A stretch of 64,000 bases of DNA from NORP309 sp964352735 (GCA_964352735.1 CAYGTC010000004.1:71329-135328), one strand, 5' to 3'; shown: positions 26,193-35,664, counted from the stretch's first letter. Program-made: numbers and translations. The notes: generated from the sequence alone by a model not told the origin.

Positions 26193-27874
26193 AATTGTCC
26201 ATCGCTTTTCTGCCTATTTTAATGTTGTGTTGCTTGTTGTGCGGCTGCCAACAACACAGTGATGACAATGCACAAGAAATTAATACAGAAACAACATTGG
26301 CGCGTTTTTCGGACAATGGCACGGTGACTCTTGGCGAATTGCAGCAGTATCTGCTGTCTTTGCCGATCAATGAAAGGTGGTCAGAAATCAATCCTGATGA
26401 TCATTACAAGCGTTTGTTGAGAAAGATGGCGGTTCGCAAACAATTATTGACCGAAGCGAAATTGATTGGCGCGGATCAAGAAGCGGTATATTTATTGAAA
26501 AAACGGCAAATGGAACGTGCCCATTTTGTGAGGTCCTTCCTCAGTGAACAGTCGATAAAAAATCAACCCACACAAGCCGATTTGAAACGGTATTATGATG
26601 AGCACATTGACCAGTTCACTCTGCCTGAAAAAAGGAATGTTTATCATATTTTTAAATCAAATACCACCGATGATGGAGTGGCTGTACTTGAAAATGCTAG
26701 GCAGCGAATCATTGGGGGTGAAAGCATTAAATTATTGGCTCAGCAACTGTCTGAGTCGGAGTCTCGTCACAAAGAAGGTTTCATCGGTTTGGTCAGCAAA
26801 GGTCAATATCCCGCTGATTTTGATCAAGTGGTCTTCAATCTTGATGGCAATGTGCCGAGTGAAGTGATCAGTACCACCAATGGTCACCATGTGTTCTATG
26901 TGAGTGATATATTGCCTGAAAAACGCTATGGTTTTGTTGAGGTGCGTCAACAGATGTTAAAAGAGGTTAAGCACAAGTTTGCTGTAGATTTGATCAAGCA
27001 ATCTGCATTGACAATGGGGTTGCCGGAATCATTTTCCATGGTTGATTTAGAACAAATGAAAATGATGCTGAGCAAAAAAGATCCTCAGGCTATCCTGTAT
27101 CAAGTGGGTGAGCAAACTTTGTCATTGCCGGAGTTCCAATTCACGATCAAGGATTGGTTAGGGCAAGCCCATACGGTCAAAGATTTACCTGAGCAGATGC
27201 ATTTGATGTTGCAGCAGCAGGCCTACAGTGAAGTCATTTATCAGCATTTGCTCGACACTGATTTTGAACCTCTTCAGTATCATGTGTTGAACAATCAACT
27301 CGATGATTTGCTGATGGATCAATTTGTCATGACCAAGATCAAGGCTTATGTGAATGAACGTCCCGAGTTGCTCAAAGGTTATTACGACAAGAACGCCTTG
27401 CGTTTTTCATCGCCAATTCAATTGAATTTAACCGTTTTGAAAGTGCCCATTGTCGCCGGTGAAAATTTGATGCCTGTTTTAGAAGCCAGCATAGAAGATT
27501 TGAATGGTGGGGCCTTGAGTTTGGATGACTTAGCCACTAGGTACAACGGTAAGATTGAGTATTTGGGCTTTAAGAGCGCTAGTCAATTGTCTGTGATCAA
27601 TAAAAGGCTGAGCCAATTTGTTTTCCAGTTGGAGACTTCACAACACTCTGTTCCATTCACTGATGGAAAACATTACTCCATTGCCCAGTTGGTTGCTAAA
27701 AGGCCCGCAAAACTCCGTCCTTTGTCATTGGTTCGCGAATTGGTTTTGAATGCGTACATCAAAGATAATAAAGTTTCAATCTTTGATGAAATTAGTGCCA
27801 TCCTGTTACAAACGGTAAGCATTGATGAACAAGCGCTGGCTAGGGTGATCGAGTCAACTCAGGCCCTTGAGTAG
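26189..27874 (+). CDS. PpiC-type peptidylprolyl isomerase lipoprotein (cassette B, first copy)
   Basis: 561 residues. Lipoprotein signal with CCLLCGC (C21). Layout and motifs match the 8072 protein: LQQYLLSLPINERWSE, DLKRYYDEHIDQFTLPEKRNVYHIFKS, SESESRHKEGFIGLVSKG, FDQVVFNLDGNVPSEVISTTNGHHVF. The parvulin domain is at about 145-255; a long helical tail follows with a second PPIase-like stretch (RPELLKGYYDKNALRFSSP from about 390). ATGA overlaps the stop of the sulfatase-like gene. It converges on the gene at 27899 with 24 bases between. Confidence 0.83.
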   Translation: MKLSIAFLPILMLCCLLCGCQQHSDDNAQEINTETTLARFSDNGTVTLGELQQYLLSLPINERWSEINPDDHYKRLLRKMAVRKQLLTEAKLIGADQEAVYLLKKRQMERAHFVRSFLSEQSIKNQPTQADLKRYYDEHIDQFTLPEKRNVYHIFKSNTTDDGVAVLENARQRIIGGESIKLLAQQLSESESRHKEGFIGLVSKGQYPADFDQVVFNLDGNVPSEVISTTNGHHVFYVSDILPEKRYGFVEVRQQMLKEVKHKFAVDLIKQSALTMGLPESFSMVDLEQMKMMLSKKDPQAILYQVGEQTLSLPEFQFTIKDWLGQAHTVKDLPEQMHLMLQQQAYSEVIYQHLLDTDFEPLQYHVLNNQLDDLLMDQFVMTKIKAYVNERPELLKGYYDKNALRFSSPIQLNLTVLKVPIVAGENLMPVLEASIEDLNGGALSLDDLATRYNGKIEYLGFKSASQLSVINKRLSQFVFQLETSQHSVPFTDGKHYSIAQLVAKRPAKLRPLSLVRELVLNAYIKDNKVSIFDEISAILLQTVSIDEQALARVIESTQALE

Positions 27875-27898
27875 ATGAGTAGAGCTGCCAATACTTAC

Positions 27899-29563
27899 TC
27901 ATTCTAGACTTTGGGTCATTGTCAACTGGATTTGCATGCTTGTTAATGTATCAGATACGATGTTTGATTCTATCTTGGCAATGCGTTCATTGATCAAAGC
28001 TTCAATGATGGATGTTCTTGACTCAGATAAACTGGCACTGGTGCGGTCAATCATTCGATCCAGCCGTATGATCCACAATTGGCCAGCATCGGATTCGACA
28101 AGGTTACTGACTTCTCCGACTTTCATCAGTGACAATTGTTTGGCTGGTTTCTTGCCAAGAATATTGGTTTTTTTGAGATCGCTCAATCGTGAAATTTTGC
28201 CATCAGGGAAGGCATCCAGGCGCATTGAGTATTGATCAATGGCTTGTTCGAAATTCAGTTGGCCTGTTGCGATGTGATGATACACCATCTCTGCTTTTCT
28301 GTAACCTTCGCTTGGGTTGTCTTTAGTATGAGGCATGACGATGATTGAGAGGTCATAACGTTTAGGCATAAAGTATTTGTTGTGGTTGAGTTGATGGTGT
28401 TTTTTGATTTGTTCTTCGGTTGGCTCTGTTAATTGGGCCTTGACCTGTTTGAGCAGCACTTGTGAAGTGATCGCCTCAATGTAATCATTGCTCAAGCGTT
28501 CAGTGATTTTTGATTGTTGTTGAATGGGCAACTGATTAAAGATTAAGCGATTTTGAAAATATTCATCGGTGATCTTTTTGATGTGATCGACAGAAAAGTC
28601 TGAGCTATCCAGCGATGAACCGCTGTCATTAAGTAACCATAATAACTGTTGTTTGCTGATCTGTTGTGTGGACGTTTGTGCAGCAGGGCTGTGCAGTGTG
28701 TGATGGTTGCTATTGATGACTGACCAATCATAAACAATCGATAATTGCGCATTGATTTTTGCAAGTTCATTGTTCCAATGATGTAATGACAGTTTGCTTG
28801 TGTGGTATTTACGGGCCCTTTTCAACAATTGTTCGCTGGTTTTATGTTTCACTGGGATTTTTTTCTCACAATAAAACAACACCGCGCCGGTTTTCAGGCG
28901 AATCACCTCACTCATTTGACCGGCTTGCAGTTGCCCAATGATGCCATCCAGTGCCGAGTTGAAGTGGTCATGCTTGATGTTGCCAATCAAGCCTTTTTGT
29001 AATCGGGTTTGTGAGTCTGAGTGCTGGATGGCAAGTTGTTTAAAGCTCGTCAAATCATCGACTTGATTTTTAATCGACAACACTTCTTTGACCGTTTGAT
29101 CTTTTTCTGCTTGCGAAGCCTCGGGAACAAAGCGTTTATAAATCTGGTACAAACGGGTTTTGGGCTGTTTCGATGCTTCAATCGCCAAAAGGGTCTGATG
29201 GGCTTGTTGGACGTCAATTTCTGGCGCGAATGTTGCTGCAAAAATTTGTCTTTTTAGGTCCGTTCTGGCAGATTGATGGATCTTGAGGGTTTGTAAAAAT
29301 TCAGTCTTTTCTTGAGTATCACTAGGCAAATCATGTCGTTGTCGGAACAGTGCTTGCTGAATAAAGTATCCTTCTATTTGTTCTTTCAATGACTCATGTT
29401 TGAATTGTGGATAATCCTCAAGCCATTTTGACAATTGGGTCTGGGTTAAGGTAATGGTGTGGTCTTTGCTATGGGCAATGATGGGAAGTTTAAAACGTTG
29501 TTGGCAAGCATTGAGCAATAAAAAAAAGCAAATAAAAATCAGGGTAATGGTGTTTTTTTTCAT
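27899..29563 (-). CDS. PpiC-like lipoprotein (cassette B, second copy)
   Basis: 554 residues. Signal MKKNTITLIFICFFLLLNAC with a lipobox at LNAC. Parvulin-like centre at about 135-230: RLYQIYKRFVPEAS, SDSQTRLQKGLIGNI and QAGQMSEVIRLKTGAVLFYCE, closely paralleling the gene at 9794 (including FYCE). A C-terminal PPIase-like part follows with YFMPKRYDLSIIVMP and GEVSNLVESDAGQLWIIRLD. It lies 13 bases downstream of the VCBS lipoprotein gene and is its operon partner. In cassette A the spermidine-synthase-like gene lies between the equivalent two genes. Confidence 0.8.
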   Translation of the reverse strand: MKKNTITLIFICFFLLLNACQQRFKLPIIAHSKDHTITLTQTQLSKWLEDYPQFKHESLKEQIEGYFIQQALFRQRHDLPSDTQEKTEFLQTLKIHQSARTDLKRQIFAATFAPEIDVQQAHQTLLAIEASKQPKTRLYQIYKRFVPEASQAEKDQTVKEVLSIKNQVDDLTSFKQLAIQHSDSQTRLQKGLIGNIKHDHFNSALDGIIGQLQAGQMSEVIRLKTGAVLFYCEKKIPVKHKTSEQLLKRARKYHTSKLSLHHWNNELAKINAQLSIVYDWSVINSNHHTLHSPAAQTSTQQISKQQLLWLLNDSGSSLDSSDFSVDHIKKITDEYFQNRLIFNQLPIQQQSKITERLSNDYIEAITSQVLLKQVKAQLTEPTEEQIKKHHQLNHNKYFMPKRYDLSIIVMPHTKDNPSEGYRKAEMVYHHIATGQLNFEQAIDQYSMRLDAFPDGKISRLSDLKKTNILGKKPAKQLSLMKVGEVSNLVESDAGQLWIIRLDRMIDRTSASLSESRTSIIEALINERIAKIESNIVSDTLTSMQIQLTMTQSLE

Positions 29564-29576
29564 GGGTTGATGGACA

Positions 29577-31820
29577 TCACAATGATGCTTTGTCGGTTTG
29601 GTGGTTGAGTTGCGGTTTATTTAAAACATCTAAGGTGTCTTTTTGTTCAGCAATTTGAATGAATTGATTGGCTTGGATGTTTTCAAAATTGGAGACATGG
29701 CCACTGGGCCAAATCACTTGTAACGAGTGAACTTGGTTGGCTTTGTGCAATCCGATGTTGACAGACAAACTATTGGCTCCAAAACTTCCACCAGATCCAA
29801 CAACGCGATGAATTTTTCTTTCTGAACCCTGTTGATCCTTAATGGATGCGACAATTTTGGCGCCTATGGCGGAACGATTTGATTGGTGACCAATCAAAGT
29901 AATATTGAGCCAATGATTGTCGTGACCCGGGTTTTCAAACAGGGCATTTTGGAAAGAATCACCAGAATAGGCCCCGCCCATCACGGCATAAATGTCTTGG
30001 TCACCATCGTTGTCAATATCAGCGAATGAAATGGCGTGACCCTTTTGTAAATGTCCAACGCCACTGGTGGTGGTGATGTCCTGAAAATTTACTCCGGCGT
30101 TGTTGCGAAACATTTTATTCGGGATCAAGGTGGCAAAGTCGGGCTCCCCAGTACCAATGTACATGTCAAGGAAACCATCGTTGTCGATGTCTTCATAATT
30201 GGCGCCCATGATCAATAATGGATAGTTGATTGACAAGCGCTTACTGTCGTCTGTAAATGTACCATCTTTGTTGTTGCGATACAGACGGCTGGAATTTGCC
30301 TTGATGCTAGGATCCATCAGGCCTTTGATGACCAAAGAGGTTTGAGAGTCTTGTGTGTCTTGTCCTGTATAAGCACTGGTGTTGTAGTCGCCAACAAATA
30401 AGTCTAACCACCCATCGTTATCGAAGTCCCAGAACCAAGTGGTAAAACTGTTCAATGGTTGTTCAACACCAGCGCTTTGACTGACTTCAGTAAACCGCCA
30501 TTCCTGTTGGTTGCTGTCATTGCGAAACAATTGATTGGGGTGCCCCAAGTTGGATACATAGATGTCCATTCGCCCATCGTTATTGTAATCCCCCCAAACA
30601 ACGCCTTTGACATAGGCATTGATGTGCAAGCCTGCTTTTTTTGAAACTTCAGTGAAACCGCCATTTTGATTGTTGTGGTAGAGTTCTGTCAAATGTGGAT
30701 TGCCAGGTACGGACTCATTGCCAATCAATAAATCAAGCCATCCATCGTTATCGAAATCAGCCCAAGCCGCTGTCTGAGTAGGGTGAAAACTCAGCAATCC
30801 AGATGAATCGGTGACATCGCTAAAAAAACCTTGGCCATCATTGCGCAACAATGAGTTGGGCAATTTGCCATTGTTCATTCGCCAGGCGCCTCTCATCACA
30901 AACACATCAACGTCTCCGTCGTTGTCATAATCTGCGCTGATCATATTGAGTCCACCATTGAGTCTCGTCAGGCCTGCTGATTGGGTGGCATCAATGAATT
31001 GACCTGAACCGTCGTTAAGCAATAACCTAATTTGACTGTTATGGCCCCAGGCTGAGGTGATGATGTCTATCCACCCATCGTTATTGAAGTCTTCGGTGAT
31101 GCTGCCTCCGGCCAAATCAATAACATTGCTTTGATTGCTCGGTGCTATGTTGGTGAAAGTGGGCATGGAGACATCTGATGCGAAAAAATCCATGTCAATT
31201 CGCCATTGTTGGGGCACCGCATGAGGATACTGGCCAATGGTTTGTGTTGCCAGATTCAACAACCATTGAAGATGCAAATTGTCGGGCGAAGCTTCAAGCA
31301 GGGTTATCAATTGTTGTGTGGCTTTTTTTGCCCCTTCTTGGTTGAGGTGTACGGCCGCTTTACTCAATGGGAAGAGACAACTTTCCTTGCCATGTAACAT
31401 AACACAGTTGTTTTGTTCTCCTGTTCTGAGGTGGGCAATGGCCAATTTTTTTCTGATTTTTTGTTGTTCAACATCATTAAATACCTGAGGGTGCTGTTGC
31501 ATCAGTGTCAGCATGGCGGCAAAGTTTTCTGCTGCCTGCTGTGAAGCGCCAGCTCTGAGTTGTTCGTTGGCCAGTTTTGATCGGCCATTGATGTTGGCAA
31601 TAGAAACAGTTGGGTCGGTGATTTGTTCCAATAATGACAGTCGTTCATGATTTCTGAAGTGGTTTTTCATCGGATCTTGATGAGCAATGATGCTGTTTAA
31701 GCGTTTGATCATCTGTGATGTTTCTGGTGTGGGTTGTGGTTGAGAGGCATTGTCGATTTGCTTAGAATTGCAACTCAACAAAAGGATTAGTAGTGTGAAC
31801 ACAACAAAGCGTTGTTTCAT
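29577..31820 (-). CDS. FG-GAP/VCBS and ASPIC/UnbV lipoprotein with N-terminal helical domain (B1)
   Basis: 747 residues from the ATG at 31820, chosen over an upstream in-frame start at 31916 because MKQRFVVFTLLILLLSC is a standard lipoprotein signal. The helical N-terminal domain (about 30-205) carries NCVMLHGKESCLFP (C139, H143, C148) and H158, matching the 14477 protein position for position. Propeller repeats follow (DFNNDGWIDIIT, DYDNDGDVDVFVMRG, DFDNDGWLDLLIGNE, DYNNDGRMDIYVSN, DIDNDGDQDIYAVMGG), then an ASPIC/UnbV end (NRSAIGAKIVAS, GSGGSFGANSLSV). It is divergent from the TPR gene at 31864 with about 43 bases between starts. Confidence 0.87.
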   Translation of the reverse strand: MKQRFVVFTLLILLLSCNSKQIDNASQPQPTPETSQMIKRLNSIIAHQDPMKNHFRNHERLSLLEQITDPTVSIANINGRSKLANEQLRAGASQQAAENFAAMLTLMQQHPQVFNDVEQQKIRKKLAIAHLRTGEQNNCVMLHGKESCLFPLSKAAVHLNQEGAKKATQQLITLLEASPDNLHLQWLLNLATQTIGQYPHAVPQQWRIDMDFFASDVSMPTFTNIAPSNQSNVIDLAGGSITEDFNNDGWIDIITSAWGHNSQIRLLLNDGSGQFIDATQSAGLTRLNGGLNMISADYDNDGDVDVFVMRGAWRMNNGKLPNSLLRNDGQGFFSDVTDSSGLLSFHPTQTAAWADFDNDGWLDLLIGNESVPGNPHLTELYHNNQNGGFTEVSKKAGLHINAYVKGVVWGDYNNDGRMDIYVSNLGHPNQLFRNDSNQQEWRFTEVSQSAGVEQPLNSFTTWFWDFDNDGWLDLFVGDYNTSAYTGQDTQDSQTSLVIKGLMDPSIKANSSRLYRNNKDGTFTDDSKRLSINYPLLIMGANYEDIDNDGFLDMYIGTGEPDFATLIPNKMFRNNAGVNFQDITTTSGVGHLQKGHAISFADIDNDGDQDIYAVMGGAYSGDSFQNALFENPGHDNHWLNITLIGHQSNRSAIGAKIVASIKDQQGSERKIHRVVGSGGSFGANSLSVNIGLHKANQVHSLQVIWPSGHVSNFENIQANQFIQIAEQKDTLDVLNKPQLNHQTDKASL

Positions 31821-31863
31821 GAATTTATCAACAATAAGATTTATATTTGAAAAATAATAGCAT

Positions 31864-33186
31864 ATGATAATGATCAACATTAAACGAAAAAAGAAAGTAT
31901 TGAAATTTAAAGTCATTATTGTTTTGTTATTGGTGGTCTTGTTCGTTTCGGTGGCATTTTGGCCTCAATCTACGCCCAATGAAAATTCTGATATCGACTT
32001 CATCAGGGGCAACAATGCCATGTTCAATCAGGAATATGATTTGGCTCGGCAATACTATTTGGCTGATTTGCAATATAATCCTGATCGCTTTGAATCACTG
32101 AACAATTTGAGTACCACCTTCATTAAAGGCAATGACCAAAGTATCATTGAAGCGATAAAATACACAAAACGGTTGATCAATCATCCTGCAATGGCCGATC
32201 AAATCGATATCCCATTGCTTAAGAGTGTCGAGAAATTGGGCATGTCAAAAGTATTGGATCAACTCAAAGAAACCTTGCAATCTGATTTGTTGTTGGCTCA
32301 GGCATGGTTTTCTGAAGATCCCAATAAGGCAAAAGAGCACATCATCAAAGTCCCAGAAGCAGAGAAAAGTTTGGACTATTATCGTTTGTCAGCACAAATT
32401 CATTTGAGTACAGGAGATTTTCAGCGATCGCTTGATGACATCAATCATGCCATCGGCTTACAAACCTTTGACAGTCAAATTTATTTCTTAAAAAGTCAAG
32501 CGTTATTGAGATCGAGACAAATGCAGCAGGCTCAGATTGCCACGCAAGTGTATCGAATTGTCAAAGCCTTTGAAAAGATCATGACTTCTGCTGAACGCTT
32601 AGAGAAATTACAACAGGTTTTTAAATTGGAACCATCTTTACAGACCAATGTTGCATTCATGACACCTTATATCGTGGTTCTGATTGAATTGGGTCAACAC
32701 GCCAGGGCACAAGAGAGCTTTGATGCTTTGGACATGACAAGCCTGTCAAGTATTGATAAAATATCGTTGTTGTCGGCAGCCGTAAAGCATCACCACATAC
32801 CCATCGTTGAGGGACTGTATACTCAGACAAATGCGTTAACAGTCAGTGCTGGCGAGGCAATTTTGTATTGTCAAACTTTGCACGAAATCATGCGACTGAA
32901 TCAAGTGATCAACTATTGCCAGCAAGCAGTAGAGAGATTTCCAGACATCGCGCCATTGCAGTTTTGGTATGGTATGGCCTTGTTAAGCAATGATGACATG
33001 GAGGCAGCGATTGAAAACATTGCTTTGGCCATAGATTACTCTCCGTGGGTGGATGATTGGCGTTTACATCTGGCTCAAATCTATTTAACGGAAGGCAAAA
33101 AACAGTCAGCGATAAAGGTGTTGGATGAATCTATTTCTGGTAATAGTGCTTTAATATCGCAATTCAAAAAAAAGAATGGTTTGTAA
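31864..33186 (+). CDS. Membrane-anchored TPR protein (cassette B)
   Basis: 440 residues; the start is 31864 or the second ATG at 31870. A Lys-rich N-terminus and one membrane helix (about 17-33, VIIVLLLVVLFVSVAFW) are followed by TPR-like repeats (GNNAMFNQEYDLARQYYLADL, SAQIHLSTGDFQRSLDDINHAI, WRLHLAQIYLTEGKKQSAIKVL). It is the counterpart of the gene at 20088: the ends WMREWRLKLAHIYLSQG and WVDDWRLHLAQIYLTEG are clearly related. Next to the VCBS gene at 33193, 6 bases on. The N-terminal helix without a lipobox suggests inner-membrane anchoring with a periplasmic repeat domain. Confidence 0.8.
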   Translation: MIMINIKRKKKVLKFKVIIVLLLVVLFVSVAFWPQSTPNENSDIDFIRGNNAMFNQEYDLARQYYLADLQYNPDRFESLNNLSTTFIKGNDQSIIEAIKYTKRLINHPAMADQIDIPLLKSVEKLGMSKVLDQLKETLQSDLLLAQAWFSEDPNKAKEHIIKVPEAEKSLDYYRLSAQIHLSTGDFQRSLDDINHAIGLQTFDSQIYFLKSQALLRSRQMQQAQIATQVYRIVKAFEKIMTSAERLEKLQQVFKLEPSLQTNVAFMTPYIVVLIELGQHARAQESFDALDMTSLSSIDKISLLSAAVKHHHIPIVEGLYTQTNALTVSAGEAILYCQTLHEIMRLNQVINYCQQAVERFPDIAPLQFWYGMALLSNDDMEAAIENIALAIDYSPWVDDWRLHLAQIYLTEGKKQSAIKVLDESISGNSALISQFKKKNGL

Positions 33187-33192
33187 CTTTTT

Positions 33193-34824
33193 ATGATGTT
33201 GATCAAGTTTATTTTAATTTTATCGTGGTTTTTGGTCTCAAATACTGTGTTTTCTGCTCCAGTATTTTTTGAAAAATCTGCTGCTTTGGGTATCGAATTT
33301 TCTCATGAAGATGAAAGAAATGGCGCTTATCACATGACAGAAACAGCAGGCGGCGGCTTGGGGTGGTTTGATTATAACAATGATGGCTTGATAGACTTGT
33401 TTTTAGTTGGAGGTATCAACGGGAACAATAAATTGTATAAAAATACAGGGAATGAATTTGTTGATGTTTCTGTAGAGATGAGGGTTGTCCAAAAAGGCCA
33501 TTACAGTATGGGTGTCTGTAGTGCGGATATTAACCAAGATGGTTGGATTGACTTTGCTTTGACGGCTCATGGCAACGATAAAATTTTCATTAATCAAGGT
33601 GGCAAAACATTTAAGCAGAAAAATATTGATGCCAAAGCACAGTCTCAACAGTGGTCATCAAGTTGTGCTTTTGCAGACTTGGACAATGATGGTGATGTGG
33701 ATTTGTATGTAGCGCGTTACGCAGTTTTTGATTTGAATGGTAATAAAAGTTGTATTGTTGGTGATGGCTACGGTGATAATAAAGGTTATTGTAACCCAAA
33801 GCATTATCCAGGTGGAGTGGATGGTATTTATATAAACGATGGCAAAGGCCATTTCACCAAACTTGACAATGGTAAAAGGGGTTTGTATACGGGTCGTAAT
33901 GACCATGGTTATGGTGTAGTAATCAGTGATTTTGATCAGGATAAAGACATGGATATTTTTGTTGCCAATGACACCACCGAAAATAGGCTATACATTAATG
34001 ATGGTAAAGGTTATTTTCAAGACATGGGGCTTTTATCCGGCACTGCACTCAATTTTAATGGAGTGGCTGAATCTGGCATGGGCATAGGCATGGCGGATGT
34101 TGATCGCAATGGTCATCAAGATCTAATGTTGACTCACTTTTCTATGGAGACCAATACCCTTTACCACAACTTTGGTGAAGCCAATTTTGCGGATATGACC
34201 CAACCGATGGGTTTAAATACTTCGAGTTTCATGAGTATGGGTTGGGGCATAGCCTTTGTGGATGTGAACAATAATGGTTATGATGATTTATTGGTCGCTA
34301 ATGGTCATATTAATGAATTTATTCATAAGGTAGACAACAGACAAAGTTATAAACAAAAAAACCAACTGTTTTTGAATGAAGCCGGTAAAAAGTTGATTGT
34401 TCAACCTTATGAACAATCATTTTCAACCACTACGCATTATTCCAGTCGTGGGTTGGCCACAGCAGATTGGAACAATGACGGTAAGATCGATGTGGCGATC
34501 AGCAATAATAATGAAGTCATTGAAGTGTTTGAAAACACTCATGCCAATAATCACCAGTGGTTGGGTATCGCACTGGTTGGTCCAAAAACTAACCGCAGTG
34601 CCATTGGTGCAGTAGTGACTCTTAAATCAGGTAACATGGCTCAAAGAAAAGAGGTGATCAGTGGTGGCAGTTTTATGAGTCAATCTGACTTTAGATTGTT
34701 ATTTGGGATGGCCAAACATAAAGCGGGGGTTAAGATTTCTGTTCAATGGCCAGATGGGCAAATCAGTTCACACGATATTCAACAGTTAAATCGTTACCAT
34801 ACAATCACATATCTACAACAGTAA
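33193..34824 (+). CDS. Secreted FG-GAP/VCBS and ASPIC/UnbV protein (B3)
   Basis: 543 residues. Sec signal with likely cleavage after TVFSA. Propeller repeats: GLGWFDYNNDGLIDLFLVG, DINQDGWIDFALT, DLDNDGDVDLYVARYA, DFDQDKDMDIFVAND, DVNNNGYDDLLVANG. A Cys pair lies in GNKSCIVGDGYGDNKGYCNPKHY. It ends with ASPIC/UnbV (NRSAIGAVVTLKSG, ISGGSFMSQSDFRLLFGM, WPDGQISSHD). Close paralogue of the 21460 protein. Last gene of cassette B. Its 3' end overlaps the 3' end of convergent folK by 20 bases, so the cassette abuts housekeeping genes directly. Confidence 0.87.
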   Translation: MMLIKFILILSWFLVSNTVFSAPVFFEKSAALGIEFSHEDERNGAYHMTETAGGGLGWFDYNNDGLIDLFLVGGINGNNKLYKNTGNEFVDVSVEMRVVQKGHYSMGVCSADINQDGWIDFALTAHGNDKIFINQGGKTFKQKNIDAKAQSQQWSSSCAFADLDNDGDVDLYVARYAVFDLNGNKSCIVGDGYGDNKGYCNPKHYPGGVDGIYINDGKGHFTKLDNGKRGLYTGRNDHGYGVVISDFDQDKDMDIFVANDTTENRLYINDGKGYFQDMGLLSGTALNFNGVAESGMGIGMADVDRNGHQDLMLTHFSMETNTLYHNFGEANFADMTQPMGLNTSSFMSMGWGIAFVDVNNNGYDDLLVANGHINEFIHKVDNRQSYKQKNQLFLNEAGKKLIVQPYEQSFSTTTHYSSRGLATADWNNDGKIDVAISNNNEVIEVFENTHANNHQWLGIALVGPKTNRSAIGAVVTLKSGNMAQRKEVISGGSFMSQSDFRLLFGMAKHKAGVKISVQWPDGQISSHDIQQLNRYHTITYLQQ

Positions 34825-35296
34825 TGGTTTGTTGATTATTGTCGAACATTTGCCAATGATGAAGAAATGTTTTTTTAGTGATGGGGTGTTGCCGATCTCC
34901 AGCGATGTCTGCTAAAGGTTTGAGTACATAGGCCTGTTTCAATATTTCGGGACGAGGGATGATGATTCCGTCGTGTTGAATGATTTCATCATTAAACAAT
35001 AAAATATCTATATCTAAAGTTCTATTGGAATATCTTTTTTGTGTTCTGTCGCGGCCATGATTGTCTTCGATTGTCATTAACCATCGTTTCATTGCCACGA
35101 TGTTGAATTGTGTTTTAATTTCAATGACCAAGTTATAAAAATCATGCCCATTGAATCCAAAAGCTGCTGATTGATAAATTGGCGATTGGTTACAGTGTTT
35201 GAAAGAATTGTAAAAATACTGTAAACAAGAAAAAATGTTATCTCTTTTATTGATGTTACTGCCAATGCCAAGAAACACAGTATTCGCTTGTTTCAT
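34805..35296 (-). CDS. folK: 2-amino-4-hydroxy-6-hydroxymethyldihydropteridine pyrophosphokinase
   Basis: 163 residues, normal length for HPPK. It transfers pyrophosphate from ATP to 6-hydroxymethyl-dihydropterin in folate synthesis in the cytoplasm. Seen: FLGIGSN near the N-terminus, the signature segment DNHGRDRTQKRYSNRTLDIDILLF with the two Asp that bind Mg-ATP, and PRPEILKQAYVLKPLADI. The start overlaps the folB stop by 4 bases, so the two consecutive folate enzymes are translationally coupled. The 3' end runs 20 bases into the convergent VCBS gene. Confidence 0.93.
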   Translation of the reverse strand: MKQANTVFLGIGSNINKRDNIFSCLQYFYNSFKHCNQSPIYQSAAFGFNGHDFYNLVIEIKTQFNIVAMKRWLMTIEDNHGRDRTQKRYSNRTLDIDILLFNDEIIQHDGIIIPRPEILKQAYVLKPLADIAGDRQHPITKKTFLHHWQMFDNNQQTITVVDM

Positions 35297-35655
35297 CTGT
35301 ATGATTTTTGGCTTCGGTTGATACGAATACCAACATTTTGGGCCAAATCCAATGCCTGTGGCTTGGAGATGGTGAGATCAACTTTTTTGATTGCGTTGTT
35401 TTTTAAAATGCGTTTGGCCAGTGCTTCTGCCAGTGCTTCTATCAGTTGGTAGGATGATTCGCTGACAAACTGATGAATATCAATACTGAGTTGATGATAA
35501 TCTAGAGCATATTTCAAGTTGTCGGATGCTGCTGCTTGACTAATATCGTAATCCAGTTGCAAGTCGATGATCAACGGTTGTTTTACGGTCCTTTCATGCT
35601 CATAGACACCAATGATGGTATCTACTTTCAATTGTTGAATAAAAATGGTATCCAT
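35293..35655 (-). CDS. folB: Dihydroneopterin aldolase
   Basis: 120 residues, typical for FolB. It converts 7,8-dihydroneopterin to 6-hydroxymethyl-dihydropterin, the substrate of the next enzyme FolK. Seen: IIGVYEHERTVKQPLIIDLQL at the N-terminus, the DYHQL and ALAKRIL blocks, and VDLTISKPQAL near the end. The epimerase FolX is a relative, but adjacency to folK favours FolB. It overlaps folK by 4 bases and follows a small lipoprotein gene by 9 bases. Confidence 0.9.
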   Translation of the reverse strand: MDTIFIQQLKVDTIIGVYEHERTVKQPLIIDLQLDYDISQAAASDNLKYALDYHQLSIDIHQFVSESSYQLIEALAEALAKRILKNNAIKKVDLTISKPQALDLAQNVGIRINRSQKSYR

Positions 35656-35664
35656 CTGAGTTTT

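Noticed and set aside
14477..34824. VCBS proteins as RTX or integrin-type adhesins
   Set aside because: The GGxGxD nonapeptide arrays of RTX proteins are absent; the DxDxDG loops and ASPIC/UnbV ends point to CRTAC1-like propellers.
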